Below are positions 52,151 to 64,000 of a stretch of 64,000 nucleotides of DNA, one piece after another. The notes under the pieces were generated by a model. That model did no database searches and had not been told where the DNA came from. It was given only the letters and a program-made list of their open reading frames with translations. The number at the start of each line of letters is the position of its first letter. The stretch's first letter is position 1. The stretch comes from Callaeas wilsoni (Eukaryota; Chordata; Aves; Passeriformes; Callaeidae): positions 62,001-126,000 of the forward strand of contig VWPU01009715.1 in assembly GCA_013398955.1 (NCBI GenBank). Reading direction: 5' to 3'. Both the position numbers and the translations under genes were made by a program.

Positions 52151-55100
52151 ATTTCCCTATTTTAAGCATTAAATTCTCTACTAGCCTTGACTGAGTCTCT
52201 CGTGCTTTTTCAGAGCGTATTATTGCTGCCGGTGGTTGCATAAGAGAATTACTGAGATTTTCAGAAATGCCAGCAGAAGTAAAACCATAACCTTAGGAAC
52301 AAAATAGAAATTCAATTATCTGCAACTATTCCCAGATACATTACTTTTCACAAGCAATAAACTGGAAATATTTTTAATTTTAAGATCCACCCTCTAAAGC
52401 AAAACTCAATTTAAAAAATGTATTATCTATTTGTACAACTTCAAGTTTTTTTAAATATACAAGTCACTTCATACAACATCTGGCAGATAAAAACCACACA
52501 AGTAATACAAGGGGCCTAGTGCATTTATAAAGTTCCTTCCATCTTTTGCAAAAAAAAAAAAAAAAGAAAAATAAAGAAAAGATCAGTTAGGCTCCAAACA
52601 GAGAGTTCTGCTGCGAGTCTAACGCAGGCCCTCTAGCAGCGAGATTATGTGATTATTTCTGGATGCCGCAGTCATGTGGTTGCACAGCAAAGCTTTTGTC
52701 GGAAACATGACACAATCCCATTGCACTCAAACTGCTGGCAGCAACTCGCCCCATCGCATTTCCCTAAAACACACCCACAGTGACAGGAAAGAAATAACAG
52801 CTTCTCAGCGCTACGGCCTCAACTAGTCAGGGAGTTTTTATTCCCTGTTGCAGCAAATCCTGAGCCTCCTCTCTCATTTTTCTCTGGGTATCACTTCATG
52901 ATTATCTACCCCAAAAGGCATCTACCTGGATATTGCACTTATTCAGTGTTAGTCCTTCTGTCAGACAGGTATGCTTTTCAAACATTGCCATATAGTCTCT
53001 TATTGTTACTTTTCAGAAAAACACCAGGCTTGCTAAAAATATTTCACTGGATTACACCTCAAAGACCAACTCATTGTTTAGCTTTATTTAACTAATTCTG
53101 CCTCTCAAGCTGTCTTAAACTCAGAATACTTCCACATTCAAGTGCAACAGTTAAAGCATATAAACCACTAGCCTCTAGGTAGGACAACTTCCGTAAAAAC
53201 TGAGCACAAAATTAAGTGTGTTAGATGTTAAATAACAAAATATGTTTATAAGAGAACAGACTGTGGAAATTCACATATTTAGCTCCTATCACATGACTCA
53301 TCACTAGTTTGCTTTTACCTATAAATATGACATACTCACTGCCAGGTACATGGTACTGGAAAACACGATCTAACTGCCTGACTTCAGGGTAATAGGCATT
53401 TGGCCATAAAAAAAACCCAATCTTGTAATTCAATACTTGCATGGGGTATTTTTTTGCAGCAGTTCTCTGATACGAGTAACACTCAGCAATCAAAACCAAT
53501 TCCTGTCTAACAAAAATTAGCAAAATTCTATTAAACATAAAACCTCTTATTAAAAGTAACAGAAACATATAGCCACCAGAGAAGTACTCCAGAATATCTG
53601 GGAAAGAAACTCCTATACCCAGATTCAAATCAACTCATTAACCACCTCAGGAGTGAGCTTTCCTGTGTCTATGAACACAGCTTTCATTTGCTGGGGCATG
53701 TAAAGCAATCCAAGGGCACACTTCAATCACAGCCACTACAGTCCTGCTACAAGAAAGTTCCTCAGCTCTGGCTGTACACCCACCAGCGGGGCTCTAGGCT
53801 GAAAGTGGAGTCAGGAGGGATTTACAAACTGTAATTCTAACACAGAAATTATATTCCAGCCTTTGCCAACTCCTGCAATACAAGTTTAAGTCATATTGGC
53901 AAAAAATGTTCCTTGCCCTGTTTGTGTAAGCCAGATTGAAGGCCATACACTGCATCAGCTCAACTCTTCCCCTGAAAATCTCCCCAGGCATTTTGTAAGG
54001 TTTTTTTCTGATATTTGTTAAAACTGCAAGGTGTGTGATTTCATCCTGTGCCCAGGACATCAAGGCTTTGCTGCTGTACCTGGCTGAACTCAGTGCTTGT
54101 CTGCATGGAGAAGCTCAGAATAGCACAGGGGGTGAGGCAGAGTTTAATGCACACTCCACTACAGCTGAACACAGGAGCAGCAATCCAGTTTTTTTCCTTG
54201 GGAACACACTAAATGAGCCAAGTTGTAACATGCAATTCATTAATGACTTCAAAGTTAAAACCTTTCAGTTAAAAATATGCAACAAAAAGCATCTTATTAT
54301 TTTGACCTGTTTACAATAAACCACAAAGCAATAAAAATATTTTTAAAACTGACTCATGCAGTTTGGAGAAACACCTTTTTCCCAGTAAGCTGAAATAATA
54401 CTTGAAAGAGGAAGAGAAAAAAACAAGTAGGATGAAAACCAAGACTGCTGCATTTTGAGAGAAGTGACCACGTGTATTGACGCATCACTAAATATGAAGG
54501 TTCCCTTAAAATTTTTAGGATGGACTGTGTTCTTAAATCTAAAATTTTTCATATACTTTGCAACTGATTCCCACATTATCTTAATTCTTACACCTTCTAA
54601 GATTTTTCACTCAGTATAATTATATGAGCAAACTGAAGCTTCTTTATATCACGTCCTGACTTGCTGCTAGTACCTTCCTAAGGTGTCAAACAGAGTTTAG
54701 GTATTTACTGTGCATTTCAAAGGCTTTCAACTTAGAGCATAACATCCAAATCCACCGACATGACATTTTGTAAAACTCATTCTGAACTGAAATACAAATC
54801 TGAAGATACAGTCTCTCAAAGCAGGTCACCATGGAGTCTCAGGCAGAACTCTTCGAGAGAGGGAGAACTAATGCTGACTGATGGCATAAATATCATTTTG
54901 GAAGAGAAAGACAAAGAGCAGGTGGGACAATCTACTGGACAATCTAAGCTATTTTTCAGGGCCAGCTGTTAATATTCTACTCAGCATCCTAAGGTGCTCT
55001 CATTATACACAGCTTGAAAAAAATAATAATTACAGCATTAATAAATCTGCCAGAGATTACAGATTGAGAAGTGAATTTTTTTCATCAATATGTAAAAGGT

Positions 55101-56441
55101 ATTGATAGTAAACAGCTGAAACAGATGAAAAATGTTTATGGTGTTGTTTAGCTGTTATGGACTCATTTGATGAGCAGATTAGTTCTGTGTGACTCTCAGC
55201 CCTTCCCACAGCTCATCAGAGCCTTGTAACTGCCCTGTTTGCTAATCAGTAACAGACAGTATAAAACTAAACCAAACAAGTTTATTTCAGACCTCCTTTT
55301 CTCGCTGTCAGTAATTTCTCTTGACTTTGCTTCTGCCAGATTAATTCAGCTATTTAATTCCTGGACTTCATGGCTATAGAACTGCATTTACATCTTGTAA
55401 ATATACAATTTTAACTGCACTGAGTATACATCTCTAATTATGCTGATATATAGCAATATGATACCACAAGTCTCCCAAGTAAAAAATGATGAAGCTGCAT
55501 CTGGTTCATTTTAAAGGGAATTTGAACAGAACACTAAAATGTATCAAGTATCCTATTTATCTCAGGTGTTAAAATATTGAATGAAGATGAACTGCTTTCT
55601 GCATTAAGTATTTATCTGATGACCTAGTAATTTTATTTAGTGTTGAACCTGCTCACCAACTTTAACTTTTAATTTTTCCCAAATTAAAGTGGAAGGTCTG
55701 ATACATCTGTTTATAGCTTCATGCATTCGCTTACCCATGCAGAAAAAGAGCTCTACAGTCAGATTATATCAATTTGCTCACAAGACATAGTCTGTAATTA
55801 ATAATACACTGACAAGTCAATACAGCAATCTGCCATTCTGTAACTCTCACTCTGTAAATACAGGTTACAAAGACAAAGCATTCTAAAGAAACGAACTCCA
55901 AATCCTCACACACAGTCTCTCCAATAGTTTGTTTACTCATTCAGCTGAGCACAAAACAGTCTGACAGTCACCAAGTGACATCTGCTCTAACTACATAAAC
56001 CCTTTCAAAAAGCAACAGCAGATACCACTAGCATCAACTTCCTCTGAAGAAACCAAAACAAACTGAAATCAACCAAATAAGCCTCACTTTGTTGTTTTCT
56101 TTCCAGAGAACTCAGTTTAAAAGCCTGTCTTGCACCTTCAACACCACCAGCCTGATCAGGACTAGGGCTGGGGAGCACGGAACAAGTGATCACCCATACT
56201 GGTTTCTATCACATGCATCCTAAACAGCTACACCAACTCCTTTAAGCATGCTTAAACATCCTTTATCTTGCAACTCTCCTGGTAAATCCCTGTGTCTGAG
56301 CAGCAGACTGCATCATCTGACTTCATAGAACAGGTCTGGCTTCACATTCCCCCTCAATCTGCAATAGCCTTTCTATTTAATACCAGTCATCCAGTGAAGG
56401 AGATGAAGTTGAGTTGACTCCAGAGAGCTGCTGAACACCTA
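52151..56441 (-). other. ZFYVE28 first coding intron, segment without recognised genes
   Basis: An A-rich tract lies at 52550-52580. The rest is AT-rich unique sequence. The 135-codon open frame at 53221-53628 (minus) has no recognisable domain. 55130-55720 has no repeat and looks like ordinary or possibly conserved noncoding DNA. Confidence 0.7.
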
Positions 56442-56880
56442 CCCGGCCATTAATCCACTACCCTCTCCCATGGGATGAAGTGAAAAAGAGAAGGAAGGTA
56501 AAAAGACCCATAGATCAAGATGATGACAGTTTAATAACAGCATAAAGAATTCATTCACTACTCCCCATCTGCAGACAGATGTCCAGTGGCTTCCCGGGAA
56601 GAGGAGCCTCAGCACAGGTAACACTTGACTGTGAAGACAAGTATCATAGCCAGAAACATCCTCTCCCTTGCTCCTCTTTTCCCTGAGCCTTCACTACTGA
56701 GCCCAGCATTATACAGCATGGCATATAACATCCCTTTGGTCAGCTGAAGTCAGTCACCCTGGCTGTGTCCCCTCACGACCTCGTGGCCAGCACTGTTTTA
56801 GCCACCCCACAGCCCCACAACAGCCATGCAGACAGAAAATTTAATAATACCATCCCAGCCAGACCCAGCACAGCATTCTT
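56442..56880 (-). mobile_element. ERV-type LTR fragment, old
   Basis: The plus strand carries GATGACAGTTTAATAACAGC, then ATTATACAGCATGGCATATA, ACATCCCTTTGGTCAGCTG and CACCCTGGCTGTGTCCCCTC, then ACCATCCCAGCCAGACC at the upper end. The order matches the LTR at 27330-27838 in the same orientation, but the sequence is clearly different, so it is an older or related family. The minus strand is sense. No retroviral coding sequence is adjacent. Confidence 0.65.
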
Positions 56881-56890
56881 ACTGAATGGA

Positions 56891-56949
56891 CTTCAGAAGT
56901 CTTTCTTAAGACTTCTGAAGAGTAAGTCATTCTTCAGAATGGACTTACT
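56891..56949. repeat. Two adjacent inverted repeats (hairpin-forming)
   Basis: 56891-56903 (CTTCAGAAGTCTT) and 56908-56920 (AAGACTTCTGAAG) are perfect 13-bp arms around a 4-base loop. Immediately next, 56921-56928 (AGTAAGTC) pairs with 56942-56949 (GACTTACT) around 13 bases. They lie just outside the upper end of the LTR at 56442-56880. Confidence 0.9.
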
Positions 56950-59900
56950 CTGAAATCCCAGCTGTAAGACTTTTTCCTTCAATCCCAGGACCCTGACTAC
57001 AAAATCACTTCCCATCACTATCCTGAAAAACAGAAGAATGAGATGAATGACCTTTTAAAGGGTCTCCCCATCTTTACAGGCATTTTCAGACACTTTTTAA
57101 CATGTCCATTGTGCATAACTTCCTTAGCTAGAAGTCAGTGTCAGATTCTTGAAGCCACTTCATGTCCAGCCCACCACAGACCAGAGGACCACGAATGGCA
57201 GTGGCAGGCATGACACAAAAAGGCTCACAGGAGTGACCTATGACTTGCAACATGTAGGGTTTGTTTTGCTGGAGGAGTTGTTGCTTGGTTAGCATAAACA
57301 AAACCGAGAAAACCATACAGCAAATTCATCACAAGATACATAGGTAATACTAGGCAAAAAGCAGAAGAGGAATGCATGCCTTTTTTCTATTTTCCTTTTA
57401 TTTTAATCTTAATGCTTATTCACTGGGCAGCAGGGGTACCTTAAATGTGTATTAATCTGGTTGCCCTTTTAGGTGCTCATTGGTGCTGCACTCAAAATGT
57501 TGAAAACAGTTTGCTCAAGCATTTCTTTTCTGAAAGACGTAAATATTTGAAAGTCTGATGTACACAGTCAGTCTTACTTGGTTAAGCACAGGTTACCCAA
57601 AACCATTTTGTTATTCAGATTCAAATACCCTGAATGCAGTAGTTACTATCTCTAAGGACCTGTTGAACAGCAGATACCCTAAACTTGTATTCAGGACTGA
57701 AGCCATGTGTTAATGCTTGATTCATGAGAGAAGGAATGCAGAGAATCAACCATCTGTAATATTCAAATTCAGAGTTTTGCATATATTTTAAAGAGACACC
57801 TTACTGTGGCTGTCTCCATAAGTTAATACAAAAAAATTAAACACAAAAGTTGGAAGACTTTAGGCACCATCTAAGACCAGAATTAATGAACATTTTAGTA
57901 CAAATCTGGGAGAGATTCGAATTTCAAATGAATCACACTGTCTTATTGCAAATACTTGAGTTAAACCACTACATTTACATTCAAGATTTTGCAATCAGTT
58001 GCCACATAGCTAATTCCCAGGATTTTTAATTAAAGTGCATTTGGGAAAGAATTCTTCAATCCAAACTGACAATTATCTGCTACATAAACTAACAAACTTT
58101 CGGCAAGTTTCATTACAATGGACACTAAAGATGATGAACAAGGGGAGGCTCCTGCTTTTTTATAATGTACCTTTGCATCTTTTGTTTTCTTCCACAGAAC
58201 TGTGAAACCCGCAAGAAGACAGACTATAAAATGATAGGACATCATTCTAAATAAACTTTGTCAGATGCCTTTTTCTTGTTAAACTCTGCTTAGCTAATGA
58301 CAATCTATTCCCCACCATTTCTTCCTTGAGCCATTACCATAATAAAACTTGGTGACATTTAGCACCAAGGAAACCCATCCGCTAACACATGGACAGCTAG
58401 TATCGTTGACAGCCTAATTTTCATCAAGGACAGGAGAAGAAATCATCTCTTGCTCACACTACATCTATCACAAATGAGATCAGCCTGTGCTTTTCATTAT
58501 TCGACGTGGATTACATTTGGAAAGGAAAATGTACTGCTGCATTAATACATCTCACTCTGCAAAACATCATTTGCAATTGTACAAGTTTGAAGGCAGAAAG
58601 AAGTACGTAAGGGAAAGGGATTTCTTTAGGGAAATCAGGAAATGACTGAAGGATGACTCAAACTGATGAACTCAGATTTGTAACTTTCTTATGTATAAAT
58701 TAGATTTGTAACTTTCTTATGATGTATAAATCAGAATAGACAATTCAAATTTCAGTTGTATGTTTCAATATCTGAAACGGACGAAGATAAAAACCTGGAA
58801 GAGATGGAGATACACACTGTAGCCTGTAACAACTGGTCATCATCCTAGCACCGTATGTTTACAAACTGCAAAGGTACTATAAAGGTTACGGTAGAAGAGA
58901 GAAATCTTCACAGAGGTGATAGCAAAGCCCTAGAGCTGAGTTTGTATATAGAAAGATAAGAGCTATGTAAATTCCATATAGTTCTATAGAGAAAACAAAG
59001 ACATGTTAAGAAGTGAGAGAAAACAGCTCTATTGCACATTCTGCCATACTGCTACCACAGGAGGCTGAGCACCCCCGTCCTGCCTCAGCCAGCTCTGGGG
59101 CAGGAGCAGTGCCAAGCTTCCCTGCACATCCACTGAGTATCCTGTGACTCCCACAAGCACATCACGTGCATTAAGAACAACACAAAAGAAAATCCCCAAA
59201 AGAACACCAAAATAAAACCAACAAAAAGAAAACCCTCATAAAACACCAGCAAACCTAGCAAATACAAAAGGATTAAAGATTTCACATCTCCCTCCTCAGC
59301 TCCATGTATAGATCCCTGAGCATATCTACAAGGAACACGTTAACTGAATAAATTTATTCATGTTACCATAGATTTTAGAATAGTTATTATTTAGGAAGCA
59401 AGATTTTCTTTCCCCTCATGCATCAACACCATTATTATCATACTTCAATTACAAAATTATCTGCAGCTCAATTTCAAGGTATCAAGTATTCAGTATTTGA
59501 GAATACTGAACTAAGTCTTGGTTATATTGAAACAGAAACAAATAAAATAAAGCATGGTCATACAGAAAGAGGTTATTTCAGCACAAGTAGGTGATTAACA
59601 GCTTATTTTCTTTGCAGGCTACTGTATCCTGTGGCCTCTGCATAAGTTGCTGCTGAACTTCCAGATCACCTTAGTAAGTTGAACCTTGCATTTCAATGCA
59701 CTACGCCAGAACTCACTATGAGGCAAGCAAAAATACTGTGCTGCTTTATAAATCACTTCTTCATGGACAACAGTGGCAATAAAAGCCCACTAAGAAAACT
59801 GATGTGAGGATAAATGCATTTTAAAAAGACCAAACACCTTTAAATCCCCTTTAAAGGGACCACAGACAACACAAACTCATATTACTCAGTTTAGTTCAAC

Positions 59901-62300
59901 TTCAGGATCATCCTTCATGCCTATTTACATGAAAAAAGCTAAATAAAGAATGGTTGAGATCTCTTCTATCTTCTTTTCTTACGGCCTTAGTAGACACTAA
60001 AGAACACAAAGCACATTTACACAAAATCCCTATACCTCTTTTCATGGGAAAAAAAAATACAAGAGAAAGGGATAACTACAGAAAACATGAAGTATTCAAG
60101 TAGCATACAGAAGGGAAAAAAAGCCAAAACCAAACTAACTTCTGATGAAAGTTTTTTCTGTTCTCTTGGAGCCTACGGTCTGGTCTTTTTTCAGTCTTGA
60201 CAAGAGACTTGCTTTAGTGGCTGACACTCCACAAAACACCCCCAGAATAAAGGAGATGTATCAGGATGGTAAATGTCATTAAGGTAAAATAGAAGGATGA
60301 GAGATAAAACAGGAAAATATTTCTAGCCAATTTTGGTACTAAATTGTTCAAGTGAAATTTTCCATTCTTTAATCACCAACTGTTTCAAATTCCTCCTTAC
60401 ACATCTTATCCCTTCTCTCACACAATCCTTTCTCTAGATTAGCAAAATACAAAAGAGTAAGAGGAAATTTAGTATCCTTAGTGTCCTGAAACAATTTTTG
60501 ATATAATTTTTTTTTTTAAATCCCCAAACATGCTGTCCTATTTCGAATTTCCTTTAGTCCAGTAATAACCAGAGTTCTTACTACTGATTTGAAATTATCC
60601 TTATGCCAGTATGGTATAGAACAGTAGACCTGAGCAATTTTTTAAAAAATGTACTTTAGGCTTGTATTTCCAAAGTTGTAATTACATGAAACACTGACAA
60701 TTTTTATGACTGACATCACTGTCAGACTTGATTTATATTCCAAAACTCTCCTAGTAGTTACGGACATGCAAATCATTTTATTTATTCAAGTATGTACATG
60801 AATCTGGAATTATGTGAACTAGGCATAGGGAATCTATGACAATCGCTTGCAGGTTCAAAACATGAATATTCAGTGTTGTTGCTCTACTTTGTGATATCTG
60901 TAAGATACATGTCCCTCACTGAAGAGTTAAATATCCTGTTTCATATTCTTACATAACTACCAGATAACAATTACCAGAGTTTATTGGAATTTGGGGGTTT
61001 TTCCAAATGCATTTTTAAACTACCAAATGCTGACGCTGATTTTTTGTGCCTGTTCTTACTGAATAGCATGTCAAATATGCCATTTGAGCTTTTAAATTTT
61101 TAGCCTTACAGTTTAAATTATTGGCCTTCAAAAGCCTCCATGTGGATTTATAAGTGCTGTCTGAAGAATTCACTCGAGCAGCTTTAAAATACTCAGAAGG
61201 AGACAGCACAACATCTGTCCCTGACAAGCTGCTGAAAACCAGGCAGGAAGCCAAGCACTCCCCAAAGTTCCAGCCCAGCAAAATCAGGCAGTCTTGAACA
61301 GCTGCAAAGCAAGAACTGCTTTTAACATTAAATCAAAGAAATCAAAGCTTGTGATAAGCATGCAGCAGTTGTTCCTTGAAGTTAACCAAAGAAATGAGAG
61401 GCGCAGCTTAACTCGCCCATATCAACCTATTACAGCTTATTACTATTTTACTGATGAAGTTGTTTCTGTGTCTTTTAAAATTACATTAGATTTAAAATAA
61501 AGGGAAGGCTTCGTTGCTTTGCAAAACTAAACAAATCCCCCTCTGAGGACTTTACTATGCAAATTCACAGGAGAATAGAGAGGGAGCAGAACAGTAGAAG
61601 AAGAAAGAACACTACAAATTAGACTTAGGATGCTTTTGTTCATTAGGTTCATGTCCTGAGCCTTCCCATAGATTTCACCTGTCTTTTAGGGGTTTGTTTT
61701 GCTCTTAAGGAAACAAGAATAAAAATTGTAACAATGAAAACTACAGAACAGATAGAGTGAAAAAGGCTTATAAGGTCAAATGGAGATAAGCAGAGGTCCG
61801 AAGAGGTAAAAGAAAGAAAGGTATCGAGAATTCTGAAAGTGGAATTCTAAAAGGAAATTCTAAAAGATGCTTGACTCCTGGTGAAAGCAGAAAGGTAGAA
61901 ATGAACAAACAAGAAAACCAGTCTCTTTATTACTTAAAAGAAGGTCAGAATGTTTCAAGAAGAGAATAAAAGTATCAACTCTTTCAAGCTCAAAAAGGAA
62001 ACTCAAAAGGCTTTTCCTAGCAATAAGCAACAAGTAAGATGGGTTTGAACATGTTGCATTAAAAAAAATCTCAGAGCATGAATTCTTGAGCTACAGATTT
62101 CACCTAAACACATGCAGTCCCATGTTTTGAGTCACTCAAAAGTGTTCCTCTATACACTTTTACTTCTGTATAATAGATTTACCTACATTTTTCCTTTTTC
62201 TGCCTTCTCCCAGAAGGCTACCAAATCACGCAGGACTAAAGACAAGGAAGAAAATTATAAATCACACAATCTTCAACTGCCTTCTGGTTTTATGCATGGT
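56950..62300 (-). other. ZFYVE28 first coding intron, segment without recognised genes
   Basis: AT-rich unique sequence. A 27-30 bp tandem duplication lies at 58674-58731 and an A/C-rich tract near 59174-59242. No exon, repeat family or RNA gene recognised. Confidence 0.7.
58674..58731. repeat. Tandem duplication, two units of about 27-30 bp
   Basis: AGATTTGTAACTTTCTTATG occurs at 58674 and again at 58702. Each is followed by TATAAAT, the second after an extra ATG. Confidence 0.9.
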
Positions 62301-62329
62301 ACCACATATCAGGCTGCACAACAGTCAAG

Positions 62330-62460
62330 GGATGACGCACAGGAAAGGCTCGGGGTCATCGGGCTACCTGGGAGCTGCCACAGCACCAGAGAGGCTGCCC
62401 CGTGCCGCAGGGCAGGCGCACGGCTGGCACCACGCAGGCTCAGCGAGAGCAGCCATCACA
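62330..62460. promoter_or_regulatory. Small CpG-dense patch, possible regulatory element
   Basis: About nine CpG dinucleotides fall within roughly 112 bases (62336-62447), in an intron where CpG is otherwise rare. It lies inside a plus-strand frame open for 162 codons (62112-62600) with no recognised domain. It does not encode the expected first LST2 exon on the minus strand. It is a CpG-rich patch only; promoter or enhancer activity is a guess. Confidence 0.3.
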
Positions 62461-64000
62461 GCCCAGCCAAACTGCAGTGCAAAGCACAAGCCACATCAGT
62501 GACCCTGATATTCAAAGTGCAGCACACGGGAAGTCTGCAAACCTACAAACCTGAGTCTGTGGAAGAAGCTCACTCTGGGAGGAGCAGAGGGAGGAACTGA
62601 AGGAGACCCCTGCAAGGCTGGGCTGTTGAAAAGTGCAGTGAACAGGTCTGGCAACTTTAATCACTAGAACCACATCATAAAGTACTTTTCAGACACGCAT
62701 CTTGACTTCCCATTTACTTCCTGGTGCTTTCCAAGCACCGACAGTGCCCTGTCCCATTACTTGTCCATGCTGCCGTAATAGGGTGAAGTGAGGTGTTCAG
62801 ACCGGAGCTCCCAAAATGCAAATGCTTAGTGACAGGCAGCATGCTCAGAAGGAACCTGTATGCAGTAATTACCTTCCCTGTCAGTCTAAAACAAGTCAAG
62901 CATCATATTTCAAAAACTGTAGAAGTCCACCAACTTTTGTTGCTCTTTTTTGTTCTTGTTACCTTCTATTTTTTTAAGACTATGTGATACTTAAAAGGCT
63001 GCTCCATTGTCGTTCTGAATGTCCTTCCTTGGTTTTACTTTCATCACAAAAGTTTGTTATTAAAAATTTCATACCTACCTCTGTCTGGGTATTTGAGTAA
63101 ATGGAAACTAGCTAAATTTTCCTTATACCATTTAAAATATAAAAGGAAAGGCTTTTCCGAGCTTACTGACGGCTTGAAGAAAAATAAAATTACTACGTAA
63201 TCAGAGGAACACAGGAGTGATTTCACATTAAATATAAGAATCATCTAATTTAACTTGTGGCTGCCATGCAATGATGTCCTGGAGAATAACTCTTCGGAAC
63301 ATCATTCACCTTCAAGTCAAATTATTTGTCTTAGAACGCCATGGGAAAAAACATAGCCTTGAAGCGCCACAGTGAAAATACAAATAGCATCCATAGCTTT
63401 CCCTCTAATATAGCAGATATTGACAAACTAATTTTTTTCACTAATCTTCACAGGTTTGCACTTAATCTATTTTTTAACTTCAGCTGCTCTAGGAACCAGG
63501 CCTATACCAATGCTGAGAAAGAACTGAAGTCACAACAGGCAGCATTCAATCCTGCTGAGAGAAAACACAAGTTAAAATTGTCTTAAAAATCTAATGAAAA
63601 ATATCCTAGAATTCATACCAGAAGCTTCTTTGGTAAGCCAAGATTTAAATGGCATATTTTCCCCCAATGGCAGCTACATACAGTGCGATACTCCAACTGT
63701 ACATACAATGTACAAGTTATCATTTTTTTTCATTTAGCTCTAACTAAAATTACAATAAATATTCTTTTATAGGTTGCTTTAGAAAGTTTCAATTAGACTA
63801 CTCAAACACCACACTAAAGCAACATAACTGAAATGTTAAACTTCACAAAACTAGTAATTTTAACAAGTAATAACTCATCCAAGATTAGAAAAGGGGACTC
63901 TTTCTCCAGTCCATCCTGCTGCTGGTTTTAGAAATTCTGTACTAGATTTTTCAGACACTGGTAGAAGGAGTGGCTGAGTGAGTAAACAGAAACCACAAAA
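62461..64000 (-). other. ZFYVE28 first coding intron, 5'-most part seen
   Basis: Ordinary AT-rich sequence to the window edge. No start-codon exon, CpG island or repeat recognised. Confidence 0.7.

Noticed and set aside
52550..52580. A-rich tract as the tail of a processed pseudogene
   Set aside because: No gene-derived body or target-site duplication is visible next to it.
53221..53628. 135-codon minus-strand open frame rich in hydrophobic residues
   Set aside because: The hydrophobicity reflects AT-rich codons. No family resemblance and no repeat match.
27330..56880. A full provirus bounded by the two minus-strand LTRs
   Set aside because: The LTRs differ too much, lie 29 kb apart, and no gag, pol or env sequence lies between them. 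An LST2 exon lies in the interval.
62112..62600. A 162-residue plus-strand protein gene
   Set aside because: No domain or signal recognised and the sequence is low in coding texture. Kept only as a CpG-patch observation.
1..64000. CRISPR arrays, operons, tRNA or rRNA genes
   Set aside because: The window is vertebrate intronic DNA. No regularly spaced repeats or recognisable tRNA or rRNA sequence was seen by eye.

Overview
The window looks like bird nuclear DNA. It is AT-rich, sparsely coding vertebrate sequence. It is dotted with CR1 LINE fragments, recognisable by the 3'-end text 'GGTTGGAAGGGACCT' and by RT peptides such as FADDTKLGG and INDVDAGLEGTLSRF. It also carries avian ERV-type LTR remnants. 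This CR1 and LTR mixture is typical of birds. I cannot fix the order or species from the sequence alone, although the CR1 subfamily texture would fit a passerine.

I can support one protein-coding gene, on the minus strand: the N-terminal part of ZFYVE28 (LST2, lateral signaling target protein 2 homolog), a FYVE-domain endosomal regulator of EGF receptor signalling. Five consecutive coding exons are present, in transcript order: 28655-28515, 8133-7996, 5544-5342, 3624-3535 and 1214-1125. All five have AG/GT splice sites and compatible phases (0, 0, 2, 2, 2). Together they encode about 220 uninterrupted residues starting '[16 protein letters not shown]' and ending '[13 protein letters not shown]'. 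The first coding exon (expected to carry the start Met and about 13 residues) lies beyond position 64000. The next exon and the C-terminal FYVE zinc finger lie below position 1. More than 98% of the window is therefore intron: 2.3, 1.7, 2.5 and 20.4 kb internal introns, plus at least 35.3 kb of the first coding intron.

Region by region: 1-8133 holds exons separated by short introns, with one CR1 at 2.2 kb. 8134-28514 is the large intron, with CR1 copies at 13.0, 19.1 and 21.8-22.9 kb, an LTR at 27.3-27.8 kb and a template-switch-like duplication at 18.6 kb. 28656-64000 is intron 1. It has LTR fragments near 35.2 and 56.4 kb, a possible LTR near 32.8 kb, CR1 copies near 41.0, 46.6, 50.8 and 52.0 kb, a one-base N that looks like an assembly seam at 46966, twin hairpins at 56.9 kb and a small CpG-dense patch at 62.3 kb. 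I saw no RNA gene, CRISPR array, complete transposon or second gene. I did not find a previously undescribed system. The most unusual items are the rearranged CR1 copies and the duplication containing an inverted segment.
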